Part shown: positions 1 through 7,934 of the stretch, one piece after another
Numbering within the stretch: the stretch's first letter is position 1
Layout of the letters: every line of letters begins with the position of its first letter
From: Gammaproteobacteria bacterium
GTDB taxonomy: Bacteria > Pseudomonadota > Gammaproteobacteria > SAR86 > TMED112
Reading direction: 5' to 3'
NCBI GenBank assembly: GCA_002683115.1
Contig: NYSP01000033.1
Span: 29,756 to 51,546 of the forward strand
DNA length: 21,791 nt
Translations under genes and position numbers: made by a program
The notes under the pieces: generated by a model
Databases searched by the model: none
Told to the model about the DNA's origin: nothing
The model's input: only the letters and a program-made list of their open reading frames with translations

Positions 1-398
1 ACAATAACATAGCCTTCTGTATTTCTTTCCTTTGCTCTTCTTGGATAAATAGGTTGAACTTTGAAGAGTGGGATATAATCACCGTCTCTAAAAAGTGCAC
101 CCGCGCCTGCACTAAATTCAATTTTTGGTTTTGAAGCTGCGGCACTTACTGCTATCGGTGTTACATCAAGTTGTGGTGGTGCAATATCTGGGGGTGCAAT
201 TTCTGGTTCCTCAGGTGGCTCTACTTCCTCGTTAGTAATAGTTTCAATTTCCCTGTCTGGCATAATGACATCGCCAATTTTTCTTCCTTTTACGACATCG
301 CCACTATCTCCAGTACTCACTAGCAAAACCATAAAAATAAATAGCATAAAAGCTACCAATGGTGCCATTGCTGGAAATAAGAACTTTTTTGAATCCAT
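1..398 (-). CDS. tonB: TonB energy transducer, 3' end cut by window edge
   Basis: Reading the minus strand from an ATG at 398 gives about 132 residues with no stop before the window edge. The protein has a short basic N-terminus, one membrane segment at about residues 8-30, a Pro/Glu linker with repeated PP pairs (about residues 58-76), and the start of a TonB C-terminal domain with the typical VQPIYPRRAKERNTEGYV stretch. TonB spans the periplasm and passes proton-motive force from ExbB/ExbD to outer-membrane receptors. It lies 5 nt after exbD, last of five co-directional genes here. The membrane segment has no histidine, unlike E. coli TonB, whose His20 is important. The linker is short, as in TonB2-type proteins. 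The family call is firm; the exact TonB subclass is inferred from the neighbours. Confidence 0.9.
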   Translation of the reverse strand, partial: MDSKKFLFPAMAPLVAFMLFIFMVLLVSTGDSGDVVKGRKIGDVIMPDREIETITNEEVEPPEEPEIAPPDIAPPQLDVTPIAVSAAASKPKIEFSAGAGALFRDGDYIPLFKVQPIYPRRAKERNTEGYVI

Positions 399-403
399 AA
401 TTA

Positions 404-814
404 CTAGTTAGGTTCTGCAGCCAATGAAATATCAAACACACCTGCGTCTCTAGCACCGTCCATAACTTGGATAATTGCATCAGCACTCGCTGTTTCGTCA
501 GCCTGTATTACAACTGTTCCTTGAGGATTGTCTGCTAAAAGTTTAAGCACATTAGCTTTTACTTGTCTGACATCTATTCTTCGGCCGTCCATATAGATTT
601 CATCGTTACCTCCAATGGCAATTAAGATTGCAGCATTTTCTTGGATTTCTGATGTGTCTGAATCAGGTCTATTAACTTCTAGTCCTGGTTCCTTAATAAA
701 GTTTGCAGTAACAATGAAGAAGATAAGCATGATGAAAACGACATCAAGCATGGGTGTTAAATTAATTTCACTTTCTTCTTCTCTTGCAGCTGCTGAAATT
801 GCGTTTCTTCTCAT
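404..814 (-). CDS. exbD: ExbD biopolymer transport protein
   Basis: 136 aa, the usual ExbD/TolR length. A short cytoplasmic N-terminus is followed by a single membrane segment at about residues 19-38. It contains the family signature LTPMLDVVFIMLIFFIV, with Asp24 in the place of the proton-translocating Asp25 of E. coli ExbD. The remainder is a periplasmic TolR-like domain. ExbD works with ExbB as an inner-membrane proton channel that energises TonB. The start ATG overlaps the exbB stop (ATGA, 4 nt) and has a strong SD, AAGGAG at 822-827, 7 nt upstream. That combination indicates coupled but well-initiated translation. The tonB gene follows after 5 nt. TolR is the main alternative, but the TonB and TtpC neighbours support ExbD. 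Confidence 0.95.
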   Translation of the reverse strand: MRRNAISAAAREEESEINLTPMLDVVFIMLIFFIVTANFIKEPGLEVNRPDSDTSEIQENAAILIAIGGNDEIYMDGRRIDVRQVKANVLKLLADNPQGTVVIQADETASADAIIQVMDGARDAGVFDISLAAEPN

Positions 815-1356
815 TTTTTAACTCCTTGTTTACTGTGTCCTGAGACATATTCTCCCATTAAAAGTTCATTCGTTTCAACTTGGTTCTTGACCCAAATCAT
901 TGCTAACACTCCAGAAAGGGCAGACACCATGCCTGCCATTGTAGGAAGAGTTGCTTTAGATACGCCACCAGCCATTGATCTGGCATCACCACCGCCAGTA
1001 AATGCCATGACTTGGAACACCTCAATCATACCGGTAACAGTTCCCATCAAACCAAATAATGGGCAAAGCGCTATACATACTTGGATAAGTTGAACGTTTT
1101 TATTGATAGCCATTCTTCCCTCAGAGATTAGCCTGGTTTTTGTCATATTTTTGTGCCATGAGGTTTTAAAAGACATCTTGAGATACCTCTTATTTATGCT
1201 TGAGGCCAAATCCTCGTGAACAAATAAGAAATAGTAGATTCTCTCAAAAATAAGTGCCCACATAAACGTGACAAGAGTAGCTATGTACCATAATACTGGC
1301 CCACCTGACTCCATGAAGTCACGTAGAGATATCCAGAGCTCAGTAAGCCAGATCAT
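811..1356 (-). CDS. exbB: ExbB proton channel, short TonB2-type form
   Basis: 181 aa MotA/TolQ/ExbB family protein. An N-terminal membrane segment lies at about residues 17-40, followed by a cytoplasmic loop and two C-terminal membrane helices. The family core LFGLMGTVTGMIEVFQVM and a Gly/Ala-rich last helix are clearly visible. It forms the proton channel with ExbD. It begins 2 nt after the ttpC stop and ends in a 4-nt overlap with exbD. E. coli ExbB is longer (244 aa). The short form next to a second, longer ExbB-like protein matches the TonB2 clusters known from Vibrio, where TtpC and ExbB2 coexist. Family assignment is secure; the subclass rests on synteny. Confidence 0.94.
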   Translation of the reverse strand: MIWLTELWISLRDFMESGGPVLWYIATLVTFMWALIFERIYYFLFVHEDLASSINKRYLKMSFKTSWHKNMTKTRLISEGRMAINKNVQLIQVCIALCPLFGLMGTVTGMIEVFQVMAFTGGGDARSMAGGVSKATLPTMAGMVSALSGVLAMIWVKNQVETNELLMGEYVSGHSKQGVKK

Positions 1357-1358
1357 TA

Positions 1359-2735
1359 TTACTTAGCTTTTTCAGCCACTATACCCGTAGCTTGTTCTTC
1401 TAATACATCAACTACAGATCTTGCAGATGATTGCAAGAAAGAGTGCGCTAGCGTAGTAGGTATAGCTACTACAAGCCCTAGAACTGTTGTAACTAAAGCT
1501 TGTGAAATACCGCCGGCCATGATCTTAGGATCACCTGTCCCAAATAATGTAATTTGTTGGAAGGTAATGATCATACCTGTAACAGTTCCTAAAAGTCCTG
1601 CTAGAGGTGCAACCACTGAAACAATTTTCACAAAGCTAATACCTCTTTCGATAGAAGGTCTTTCAGCCATTATGGCCTCAGCAAGTTTAAGCTCTAGACG
1701 ATCAATAGCTTCTTTCATATTGTCTTTCCCAACTTTGAGAACATTACCAAGTGGATTTGAACCAATAACGTCAGGTTTTGCTAACTGTTCTTGTACATCT
1801 CTGCTCATCATCCATAGCATTACATACTTATAAATCGCAAACAGAAGTGTAATACCACCAATTGCAAGGATGATATACCCAATGATTCCACCCTGATTAA
1901 TTCTTTCTACTAAGGATGGATTTTGAACTAAGTTTGCCAACAATGCACCACCTGAAGGACCACTTGGATCAACAGAAAAACCAACATATCCGGAACTCAC
2001 ATTAGCATCTGAAACATCACCTGCTGTACTTGTGTACCTACCTGCAGGTTGTCTTGCCAAGAATTGATATTGTCCCTTAGAAGGAACGTATTCTAGATAC
2101 TTGTTTCCACACACAGCGTTGTAAACACCAACTCTCACAACATCACAATCTGTTTGTGTGCCATCTACATTAATGACGTTGGCTGAGAATCTGCTTACCT
2201 CACCAGTAGCTTTCATCTCTCTCATAATTTCGTACCATACTCTCTCGATCTCTTCGATTGTAGGGAGTTCAGTAGATTGACCCATTTTCTGAGTTAGATC
2301 ACGTAAAAATACTTCTCTGTCTTTACCAAATTCTGCAGCTGTTAAGGAAGATTCGAAAGTTACTCTTGAGTCAGTACTAATACTTTGCATATGACCAAAA
2401 AGCTCATTTAAAGAACCAAGTTGTTTTAAATATGCTTCTTCAGCAACTCTTAATTTTTCCTGATTTTTTGTAAACTCAGCTTCGAGCTGATCAGCTATTC
2501 TTTCTTGTCTTGCCAGCTCTCTTTGTTCTGCTTTGAGAATATCGCCTTGTTTATCTCTTGCAGCTTTAAACTCAGCTTCCCTTTTGGTGTTTTCACTTTG
2601 CTCTTTTGTTTTACCTTCTTTAACAAGTTCTAAAAGCTTGTCCAAATTTGAAGGCACTTCTACTTCAGATTCTTGTGCAAGAGCATTAGCAGATAATATT
2701 AAAAACGATAAAAATAAAACCTTTAAATATTTCAT
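1359..2735 (-). CDS. ttpC: TtpC-like ExbB with long periplasmic N-terminal domain
   Basis: 458 aa. A signal peptide (residues 1-20, ending ALA) is followed by a charged coiled coil (about 30-110) and a periplasmic globular part (about 120-265). Next come a membrane helix (about 285-306), a cytoplasmic loop and two ExbB-type helices (about 369-390 and 410-432) with the core PLAGLLGTVTGMIITFQQ. The architecture is that of TtpC, required for the TonB2 system in Vibrio. Cys197 and Cys209 lie in the periplasmic domain and could form a disulfide. A strong SD (GGAGGG, 2742-2747) sits inside the end of the upstream gene, whose TAA overlaps this ATG (TAATG). The globular part resembles the neighbouring DUF3450 protein (see findings). 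Family call firm; gene name by architecture and gene order. Confidence 0.9.
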   Translation of the reverse strand: MKYLKVLFLSFLILSANALAQESEVEVPSNLDKLLELVKEGKTKEQSENTKREAEFKAARDKQGDILKAEQRELARQERIADQLEAEFTKNQEKLRVAEEAYLKQLGSLNELFGHMQSISTDSRVTFESSLTAAEFGKDREVFLRDLTQKMGQSTELPTIEEIERVWYEIMREMKATGEVSRFSANVINVDGTQTDCDVVRVGVYNAVCGNKYLEYVPSKGQYQFLARQPAGRYTSTAGDVSDANVSSGYVGFSVDPSGPSGGALLANLVQNPSLVERINQGGIIGYIILAIGGITLLFAIYKYVMLWMMSRDVQEQLAKPDVIGSNPLGNVLKVGKDNMKEAIDRLELKLAEAIMAERPSIERGISFVKIVSVVAPLAGLLGTVTGMIITFQQITLFGTGDPKIMAGGISQALVTTVLGLVVAIPTTLAHSFLQSSARSVVDVLEEQATGIVAEKAK

Positions 2736-3487
2736 TATTCGCCCTCCACAAATTTGACTGGCACCCTTAATAGATCTAGCGGCGCAGTCTTGTTAGCCAT
2801 TCTTATTCCATCTCTAACTGGGATTCTATAGCTACCACTCACTTCAACCCATTTTCCAGCTTCACTATCCCAAATTCCGGCCTCACTTTGATCTTTTAGT
2901 TGATACATTAAGGCGAGCCTTCCGATTCTGAGGATGTTTACAACTTTTTCTTCCCCATCAAGAACAACGGCATCTTCATAAGTTTCAATTGTTCTCCCAT
3001 ATTCTCTTTCAATGTTATAGGCTTCAAGCACTTGTCTGACTTGTTCAGATGCTGTGACTTTTGGATCAGAGAGTGTTGCTCTTACTTGATTTATTCTTTT
3101 GTATCTCTCATCTAATGAGAAAGGTGCATCTAAAGCGACAAACTGTTCCAGGCTATTAGCCATTCTCTCCATAAGTGGTGGAATTTGTCGTTGAATAACA
3201 ACAACTTGTTTTGTTTGTTCAGCTAAAGTTACTAGTCTTTCTTCTTGAGCTTTTATTTGTTGTCTTTTTTGAGCATTGTAGATCTTTAAACCTTCTACTT
3301 GCTTTACTACTACTTTCCACTCCGCAAGAAGTGAATCTTTCTCAGTTGATAGATTATCAACTTTTTCTTGAGACTTTTCAGATAGAGAAATAGTACTATT
3401 ATTTTCCTCTAAAATCTGATCAATATCAGCTGTATCAGCATAAGCAAATACTGCTAATAGGGATAATAAATATACGTATCTTTTCAT
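2735..3487 (-). CDS. DUF3450 periplasmic coiled-coil protein of TonB cluster
   Basis: 250 aa from the ATG at 3487. An upstream in-frame ATG at 3493 would add Met-Ile, but AGGG at 3497-3500 is 9 nt from the 3487 start and only 3 nt from the other, so 3487 is preferred. A signal peptide (about residues 1-17, ending AYA) is followed by a coiled coil (about 35-100), a helical region and a C-terminal beta-rich part. That part contains DG-x8-RIG and a W-x6-W hairpin-like stretch. Proteins of this family commonly precede TtpC in gammaproteobacterial TonB clusters. Its molecular role is not established; a periplasmic partner of TtpC is the likely job. It is the first gene of the operon. No confident promoter is visible in the 85 nt upstream. 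Confidence 0.88.
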   Translation of the reverse strand: MKRYVYLLSLLAVFAYADTADIDQILEENNSTISLSEKSQEKVDNLSTEKDSLLAEWKVVVKQVEGLKIYNAQKRQQIKAQEERLVTLAEQTKQVVVIQRQIPPLMERMANSLEQFVALDAPFSLDERYKRINQVRATLSDPKVTASEQVRQVLEAYNIEREYGRTIETYEDAVVLDGEEKVVNILRIGRLALMYQLKDQSEAGIWDSEAGKWVEVSGSYRIPVRDGIRMANKTAPLDLLRVPVKFVEGE

Positions 3488-3572
3488 GATCATTTACCCT
3501 TTTAAAAACTTGGACATTAAAACTACCAAATTATTGTCATTTTACAACAATTTTTATACTAAAAATGCGCTT

Positions 3573-4466
3573 TTAAAACAGTTTTGGGAAGAATACGGGG
3601 GTATTTCTTTTATATTCTTGATATTCGGGCCTGTTACCCCATCTTTTATCAGATCTAAGTTCTAATAATCTGACTCCACTAACAAAATAAATTAATAGAA
3701 AACCAAAGATTGGTGAGATAAGAGAAACATATTGTAAACCTGACATAACTGGTACTGCCATTACTGAGATGCCAGTCCATAGTGCAACTTCTCCAAAATA
3801 ATTTGGGTGTCTTGAGAGGTCCCAAAGACCACCAGTAATGAATTCACCTTCATTGCTTGGATCAGACTTGAATTTAGTTTTTTGATAATCAGCAACTACC
3901 TGGAAACCAAAACCGAAAACCCAAAGCCCCAATCCTATCCAGCCTACTAAACCAAACTCAACTTGATTGAGTGCGGTGAGTGCTACTAGTGCTGATAAAG
4001 ATTGTATGAAAACCCATGCCGCTGACAGAGTCCATGTCATAAAGAGAGTTGAAAAACTTGGCAATATAGCTTTAAACCTTTTATCGTGGCCATCTTTCAA
4101 AACTCGCCAAAATAAAAAACCACCAAGCCTTACAGTCCAAATCATTATGCAGAAGTAAATTAGCGTTGACCTAAGGCCCATCATGTCATGTACTGCTGTT
4201 TTCATACCGAAAACTACAAAAGATAGAACTGTAATGTAAGTTAGCGATCCTGTTAGATCATAGAACTTTTCAGTTTGGAAAATGTAAGAAGGTATAAATA
4301 GCACCCAATGTATCGCAAATGATAGAAGCATCGCCATCATAATCAATGATGTACCTCCTACTTCCATAGTGCCCACAGATACTGTAAGTGCCAAAATATA
4401 GCAAACTACAAATGTTGCTGCTGAGATACCAAGCTTCATTAAAGGTTGTAAAATAGATCTTGCCAT
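3573..4466 (-). CDS. DUF1295 membrane protein, steroid 5-alpha-reductase-like
   Basis: 297 aa polytopic inner-membrane protein with about seven hydrophobic segments. The DUF1295 marks are present: EKFYDLTGSLTYI at residues 66-78, and near the C-terminus GGLWDLSRHPNYFGE at 212-226. The latter is the NADPH/substrate-end motif shared with steroid 5-alpha-reductases and isoprenylcysteine methyltransferases. Substrate unknown; reduction of an unsaturated lipid or isoprenoid is a family-based guess. It stands alone, 85 nt upstream of the TonB operon in the same direction and divergent from efp (62 nt between starts). There is no SD before the ATG: an inverted repeat at 4468-4485 fills that place, leaving one base before the start codon. 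Confidence 0.85.
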   Translation of the reverse strand: MARSILQPLMKLGISAATFVVCYILALTVSVGTMEVGGTSLIMMAMLLSFAIHWVLFIPSYIFQTEKFYDLTGSLTYITVLSFVVFGMKTAVHDMMGLRSTLIYFCIMIWTVRLGGFLFWRVLKDGHDKRFKAILPSFSTLFMTWTLSAAWVFIQSLSALVALTALNQVEFGLVGWIGLGLWVFGFGFQVVADYQKTKFKSDPSNEGEFITGGLWDLSRHPNYFGEVALWTGISVMAVPVMSGLQYVSLISPIFGFLLIYFVSGVRLLELRSDKRWGNRPEYQEYKRNTPVFFPKLF

Positions 4467-4467
4467 A

Positions 4468-4485
4468 ACTTATTTTGTAATAAGT
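4468..4485. repeat. 7-bp perfect inverted repeat in efp / DUF1295 gap
   Basis: ACTTATT (4468-4474) and AATAAGT (4479-4485) are perfect inverted copies around TTGT. The repeat lies in the divergent gap and ends one base before the DUF1295 start codon. It could be an operator in DNA. In the minus-strand transcript it could be a hairpin covering the ribosome site. No regulator is recognised. Confidence 0.5.
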
Positions 4486-4528
4486 ATGATGCATGAACAA
4501 AAAAAAACAAATAGCGTCGTAAAATAAT

Positions 4529-5095
4529 ATGAAATATTCAACAAACCAATTTAAACAAGGGCTTAAAATCTCAATTGATGGTGAGCCATGTTCTATCATT
4601 TCTCATGAGTTTCATAAGCCTGGAAAGGGGCAAGCAGTAATGCGAACAAAGCTATACAACCTCAGAACACAGAAAGTCTGGGAGAGAACATTTAAATCAG
4701 GAGAGTCCGTCGAAGCTGCAGATGTACAAGAAAAAGAATATCAATTCCTATATGTGGAGGGGACAAGCTATGTTTTTATGGACCAAAATACTTTTGAGCA
4801 AATTGAAGTTCCTGAAGATAGTTTAATGAAGATTAAAGACTGGTTAGATGGCGAAGAAGAATGCAAAATAATTTTTTGGAATGGAGAAGTACTGAATGTA
4901 GAGCCTCCAACTTTTGTTATTAAGAGAATAGAAAGCACCGAACCAGGCCTTAAAGGTGATACCGTGTCAAATACTTTAAAACCAGCTAAATTAGCATCAG
5001 GTAGGGAAATACAAGTGCCAATTTTTATAAATGAAGGCGAGCAAATTAAGGTTGATACGAGAGACGGTTCCTATGTAAGCAGAAGCAAAGAATGA
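4529..5095 (+). CDS. efp: Elongation factor P
   Basis: 188 aa, matching the usual EF-P length. The three-domain KOW/OB fold family is recognised along its whole length. The loop HKPGKGQ places Lys33 at the site of E. coli Lys34, which EpmA/EpmB modify by beta-lysylation. The C-terminal signature GLKGDT and the ending VDTRDGSYVSR are typical. EF-P binds stalled ribosomes and helps make peptide bonds at proline runs. It is the first of five tightly packed plus-strand genes and its TGA overlaps the argS ATG (ATGA). No SD is visible before the start. A TAAAAT hexamer at 4520-4525 ends only 3 nt before the ATG, too close to judge as a -10. No epmA or epmB lies in this window. Confidence 0.97.
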   Translation: MKYSTNQFKQGLKISIDGEPCSIISHEFHKPGKGQAVMRTKLYNLRTQKVWERTFKSGESVEAADVQEKEYQFLYVEGTSYVFMDQNTFEQIEVPEDSLMKIKDWLDGEEECKIIFWNGEVLNVEPPTFVIKRIESTEPGLKGDTVSNTLKPAKLASGREIQVPIFINEGEQIKVDTRDGSYVSRSKE

Positions 5096-6801
5096 TTTTA
5101 GAAACATTAAATAAAGAACTTACCAATATCGTTGCAAATTATGCAAAGGAACTTGAAATTGAGCTGTCTGATCAACAGAAAAAACTCATTGAATTCGAAA
5201 TTAGTGAAGATGGTGGAAGGGCTGACTACTCATCAAGCTCTCCGCTCAAGTTAGCAAAAATTTTTAAGTTAAACCCTATTGATATTGGTGAAAAAATTGT
5301 AGGAGACTTAAATCAACAAGAGATTTTAAAAGCCAATCTGGAGGGGCCTGGTTTTATAAATGTACATATCAGACCTGAAATAAAATTTGAAGCCATGAAA
5401 GAAGCATTAAAAGCAGACTCAGCATGGGGTAAACAGAATAAAACCAATAAAAAAGTTTTGGTGGAGTTTGTGTCTTCAAATCCAACTGGTCCATTACATG
5501 TTGGTCATGGTAGGGGTGCTGTGCTTGGAATGGCGATATCAAATTTGTTAGAAGCAATAGGATGTGATGTCTCAAGAGAATATTACGTAAATGATGCTGG
5601 TAGGCAAATATCTATTTTGACTTGCAGCATTATTCTGAACGCCTATGTAAAAAATTTTCCAACTGAAGGAACTTATGAAGGAGACTACATAAAGGCTCTG
5701 TCATCTGAATTCGTAAAAGACTATGGAAATTTAGAGACTGAATTAGTTTTTAATAATTATGATGAAGATCCAGACATAAGACTGGATAACATAACTCATC
5801 AACTAAAAAGCAAAGATCCTAAGCTATGGGAAGCCACTAAGAGATTTTCAGTAAATAAAATATTAGAAATTATTAAAACTGAGCTTCATGAATTTGAAAT
5901 AATTCATGATACATGGTTTAGTGAAAGCTCTTTGGGAAGCATAGAAGAATCAAGTTCTGATCTAAACAAGTCTCTTTCGGATATAGAAGCAAAGGATCAC
6001 ACATATAAAAAAGAGGGTGCAATCTGGTTTAAAACAACAAATTTTGGTGATGATAAAGATCGTGTGCTACTGAGAGAGAATAATGAGCCAACATACTATC
6101 TAACCGATGTTGGTTATCACAAAAATAAAATTGATAGAAATTTTGATCTTTGTATTAATGTCTTTGGTGCTGACCATCATGGTTACATCCCAAGACTAAC
6201 AGCTGCTTTTGATGTAATGAAATCTGAAGGCCAAGAAATTGAATTTGTTCTCTATCAACTGGTTAATTTACATGAAGAGGGCATAAAAAAATCAATGTCT
6301 ACAAGAAGAGGCGAATTTTATTCATTGGCTGACTTGAGAAAAGAATTAGGCCCTGACGTTATAAAGTTTTTTTTCTTGGAGAAAAAGTCTGATCATACGA
6401 TGGATTTTGATTTAGATCTTGCGAAAGACGAAAGCAAAAATAATCCTTACTTTTACGCTCAATATGCTTATGTGAGGTGTTGTTCTATCCTATCAAAATC
6501 AGAATTTGACGATAATGGGCCCATAGATTTAGATGAGCTTAATAATCACTTTGAGCTGTTATCAAAAATGATAAATTTTCCGCATTTCATCGAATCATAT
6601 GCAATGGAAAGATCTCCTCATTCATTGGTGCATTTTGTTAAAAGCTTTTCATCCGCATTTCACTCTTTTTATGAGAATAATCCTGTTATTACCGATGACA
6701 TTACAAAATCAAATACAAGATTATTTATCACCACTATGACTAAGCTCATATTGAAAAACAGTTTTAAAATCTTGAATGTAACGCCACTAGAAAGAATGTA
6801 A
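5092..6801 (+). CDS. argS: Arginyl-tRNA synthetase
   Basis: 569 aa, close to E. coli ArgS (577). A class Ia synthetase that charges tRNA-Arg in the cytoplasm. An N-terminal Add-1-like domain (about residues 1-110) is followed by the catalytic core, whose nucleotide-binding signature is NPTGPLHVGHGRG with HVGH at 136-139. The second motif reads KSMSTRRGEF (from Lys400), the ArgRS variant of KMSKS. The anticodon-binding domain begins with the characteristic YFYAQYAYVRCCSIL near residue 460. Translation is coupled to efp by a 4-nt overlap, and one base separates it from the SPOR gene. The argS next to a SPOR-domain gene is a recurring gammaproteobacterial arrangement. No anomaly seen. Confidence 0.97.
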   Translation: MILETLNKELTNIVANYAKELEIELSDQQKKLIEFEISEDGGRADYSSSSPLKLAKIFKLNPIDIGEKIVGDLNQQEILKANLEGPGFINVHIRPEIKFEAMKEALKADSAWGKQNKTNKKVLVEFVSSNPTGPLHVGHGRGAVLGMAISNLLEAIGCDVSREYYVNDAGRQISILTCSIILNAYVKNFPTEGTYEGDYIKALSSEFVKDYGNLETELVFNNYDEDPDIRLDNITHQLKSKDPKLWEATKRFSVNKILEIIKTELHEFEIIHDTWFSESSLGSIEESSSDLNKSLSDIEAKDHTYKKEGAIWFKTTNFGDDKDRVLLRENNEPTYYLTDVGYHKNKIDRNFDLCINVFGADHHGYIPRLTAAFDVMKSEGQEIEFVLYQLVNLHEEGIKKSMSTRRGEFYSLADLRKELGPDVIKFFFLEKKSDHTMDFDLDLAKDESKNNPYFYAQYAYVRCCSILSKSEFDDNGPIDLDELNNHFELLSKMINFPHFIESYAMERSPHSLVHFVKSFSSAFHSFYENNPVITDDITKSNTRLFITTMTKLILKNSFKILNVTPLERM

Positions 6802-6802
6802 A

Positions 6803-7297
6803 ATGGCAAACTTCTCCTATAAAAATAAAAAATTTCCTATTAAAGCTGGTCCTTCTATTCTGTTAGCAATAACCATATCTTTTTTGATGTCGTTTTCAGC
6901 AATGTATTTCTTAAAAGATGAGAAAGAATTTCTGAATTTAGACAACTTTACTGTTGAGGATATTGAATACGAGTTTCAAACAGTTTTGGAGCAGAGCAAT
7001 TTTGATCAAATTCAGGTAATAGCTGAGACAGAAACAGAAACATGCGAATATTTTGCTCAATCTGGCAGCTTTAGGTCTTTAGAAGCAGCACAGAGCCAGT
7101 TTAAAGAACTAGAAAAAGTTGGCTATCAACCAAAAATTGAGAATGTAGTTAGTACTAATAATTATAATTTCAAAGTTATAGTTGGACCTTTTGAAAACCG
7201 ATCACAAACAAATAATGCTCGAGAAAACTTAAGAAGACTAAATATGGATTCATTAGAGATAAGAAACTGCAAAAAAATTACTGATGAACCTTCATAA
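6803..7297 (+). CDS. SPOR-domain protein, short FtsN-like
   Basis: 164 aa. A basic cytoplasmic start (residues 1-15) is followed by one membrane anchor (about 17-37), a short acidic linker (about 38-78) and a C-terminal SPOR domain (about 82-157) with FAQSGSF and FKVIVGPF. SPOR domains bind denuded glycan strands at the division septum. The place after argS and the type-II single-pass layout suggest the FtsN role, though it is about half the length of E. coli FtsN (319 aa). The only two cysteines, Cys81 and Cys156, flank the SPOR domain and may form a disulfide, as in FtsN, although the first is shifted a few residues N-terminal. The last 14 nt overlap yggS. The FtsN identity is an inference; the domain call is firm. 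Confidence 0.87.
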   Translation: MANFSYKNKKFPIKAGPSILLAITISFLMSFSAMYFLKDEKEFLNLDNFTVEDIEYEFQTVLEQSNFDQIQVIAETETETCEYFAQSGSFRSLEAAQSQFKELEKVGYQPKIENVVSTNNYNFKVIVGPFENRSQTNNARENLRRLNMDSLEIRNCKKITDEPS

Positions 7298-7934
7298 ATA
7301 CCAAGAAATTAAAGAATTGCTTGGATCAAATAAAAAACTTATTGCTGTGTCGAAGGGACAAAGCATTGAGAAAATAAGACAGCTCTATGAAATTGGTCAC
7401 CGTGATTTTGGTGAAAATTTTTTACAAGAACTCTCTGAGAAAAAAAATATATTACCAGAGGATATAAGGTGGCATTTTCTGGGAAATATACAGTCAAACA
7501 AATTGAATAAAATAGTAAAGCTAAGCCATATGATTCATTCAATTTCAAGAAAAAAAATTTATGATTCTCTCGTATCAAAAGATTTGGAAAAGAGCATAGA
7601 TATACTTTTACAGTTGAAGCTTGGTGACGAAATTTCAAAAAGCGGAATGTCTTGTGCCGAAATAGAAGAAATTCTCAGTTCTCAAAAAGACGCTTCAAGA
7701 GTAGTAATTAAGGGCATTATGGTTATTGGGGAGGGTAATCTTACCAAAGAACAAACCGATCAACAGTTTAAAAATGCCTCAGAGTATTTTTTACTGCTTA
7801 AGTCTAAGCATCCTAATTTAGAATATTTCTCAATGGGTATGTCCGGTGACTACTTGCTTGCTCTGAAAAATGGAAGCAATATGATTAGGTTAGGTTCGTT
7901 AATATTCGGAGAAAGAGTAAAAAGAAATGATTGA
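7284..7934 (+). CDS. yggS: YggS-type pyridoxal-phosphate homeostasis protein
   Basis: 216 aa single-domain alanine-racemase-fold protein, a little shorter than E. coli YggS (234). PLP-binding Lys24 lies in LIAVSKGQS. Other family marks are DFGENFLQEL, WHFLGNIQSNK, and near the C-terminus SMGMSGDY and IRLGSLIFGER, which hold the phosphate. The family balances PLP and amino-acid pools and has no known racemase activity. The start overlaps the SPOR gene by 14 nt and the end overlaps yggT by 8 nt, so translation of all three is probably coupled. The pairing with yggT is conserved in many bacteria. Confidence 0.95.
   Translation: MNLHKYQEIKELLGSNKKLIAVSKGQSIEKIRQLYEIGHRDFGENFLQELSEKKNILPEDIRWHFLGNIQSNKLNKIVKLSHMIHSISRKKIYDSLVSKDLEKSIDILLQLKLGDEISKSGMSCAEIEEILSSQKDASRVVIKGIMVIGEGNLTKEQTDQQFKNASEYFLLLKSKHPNLEYFSMGMSGDYLLALKNGSNMIRLGSLIFGERVKRND

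Noticed and set aside
3488..3572. Promoter for the TonB operon
   Set aside because: A TATAAA on the minus strand (3553-3558) has no acceptable -35, and other -35-like hexamers lack a fitting -10, so no confident call is possible.
4270..4599. 109-aa minus-strand frame spanning the efp start
   Set aside because: It covers the 5' ends of both DUF1295 and efp in other frames; both real genes have strong family matches.
6283..6312. Apparent loss of KMSKS in ArgS
   Set aside because: Arginyl-tRNA synthetases commonly have a variant such as MSTR-x-G at this place, as seen here, so it is not an anomaly.
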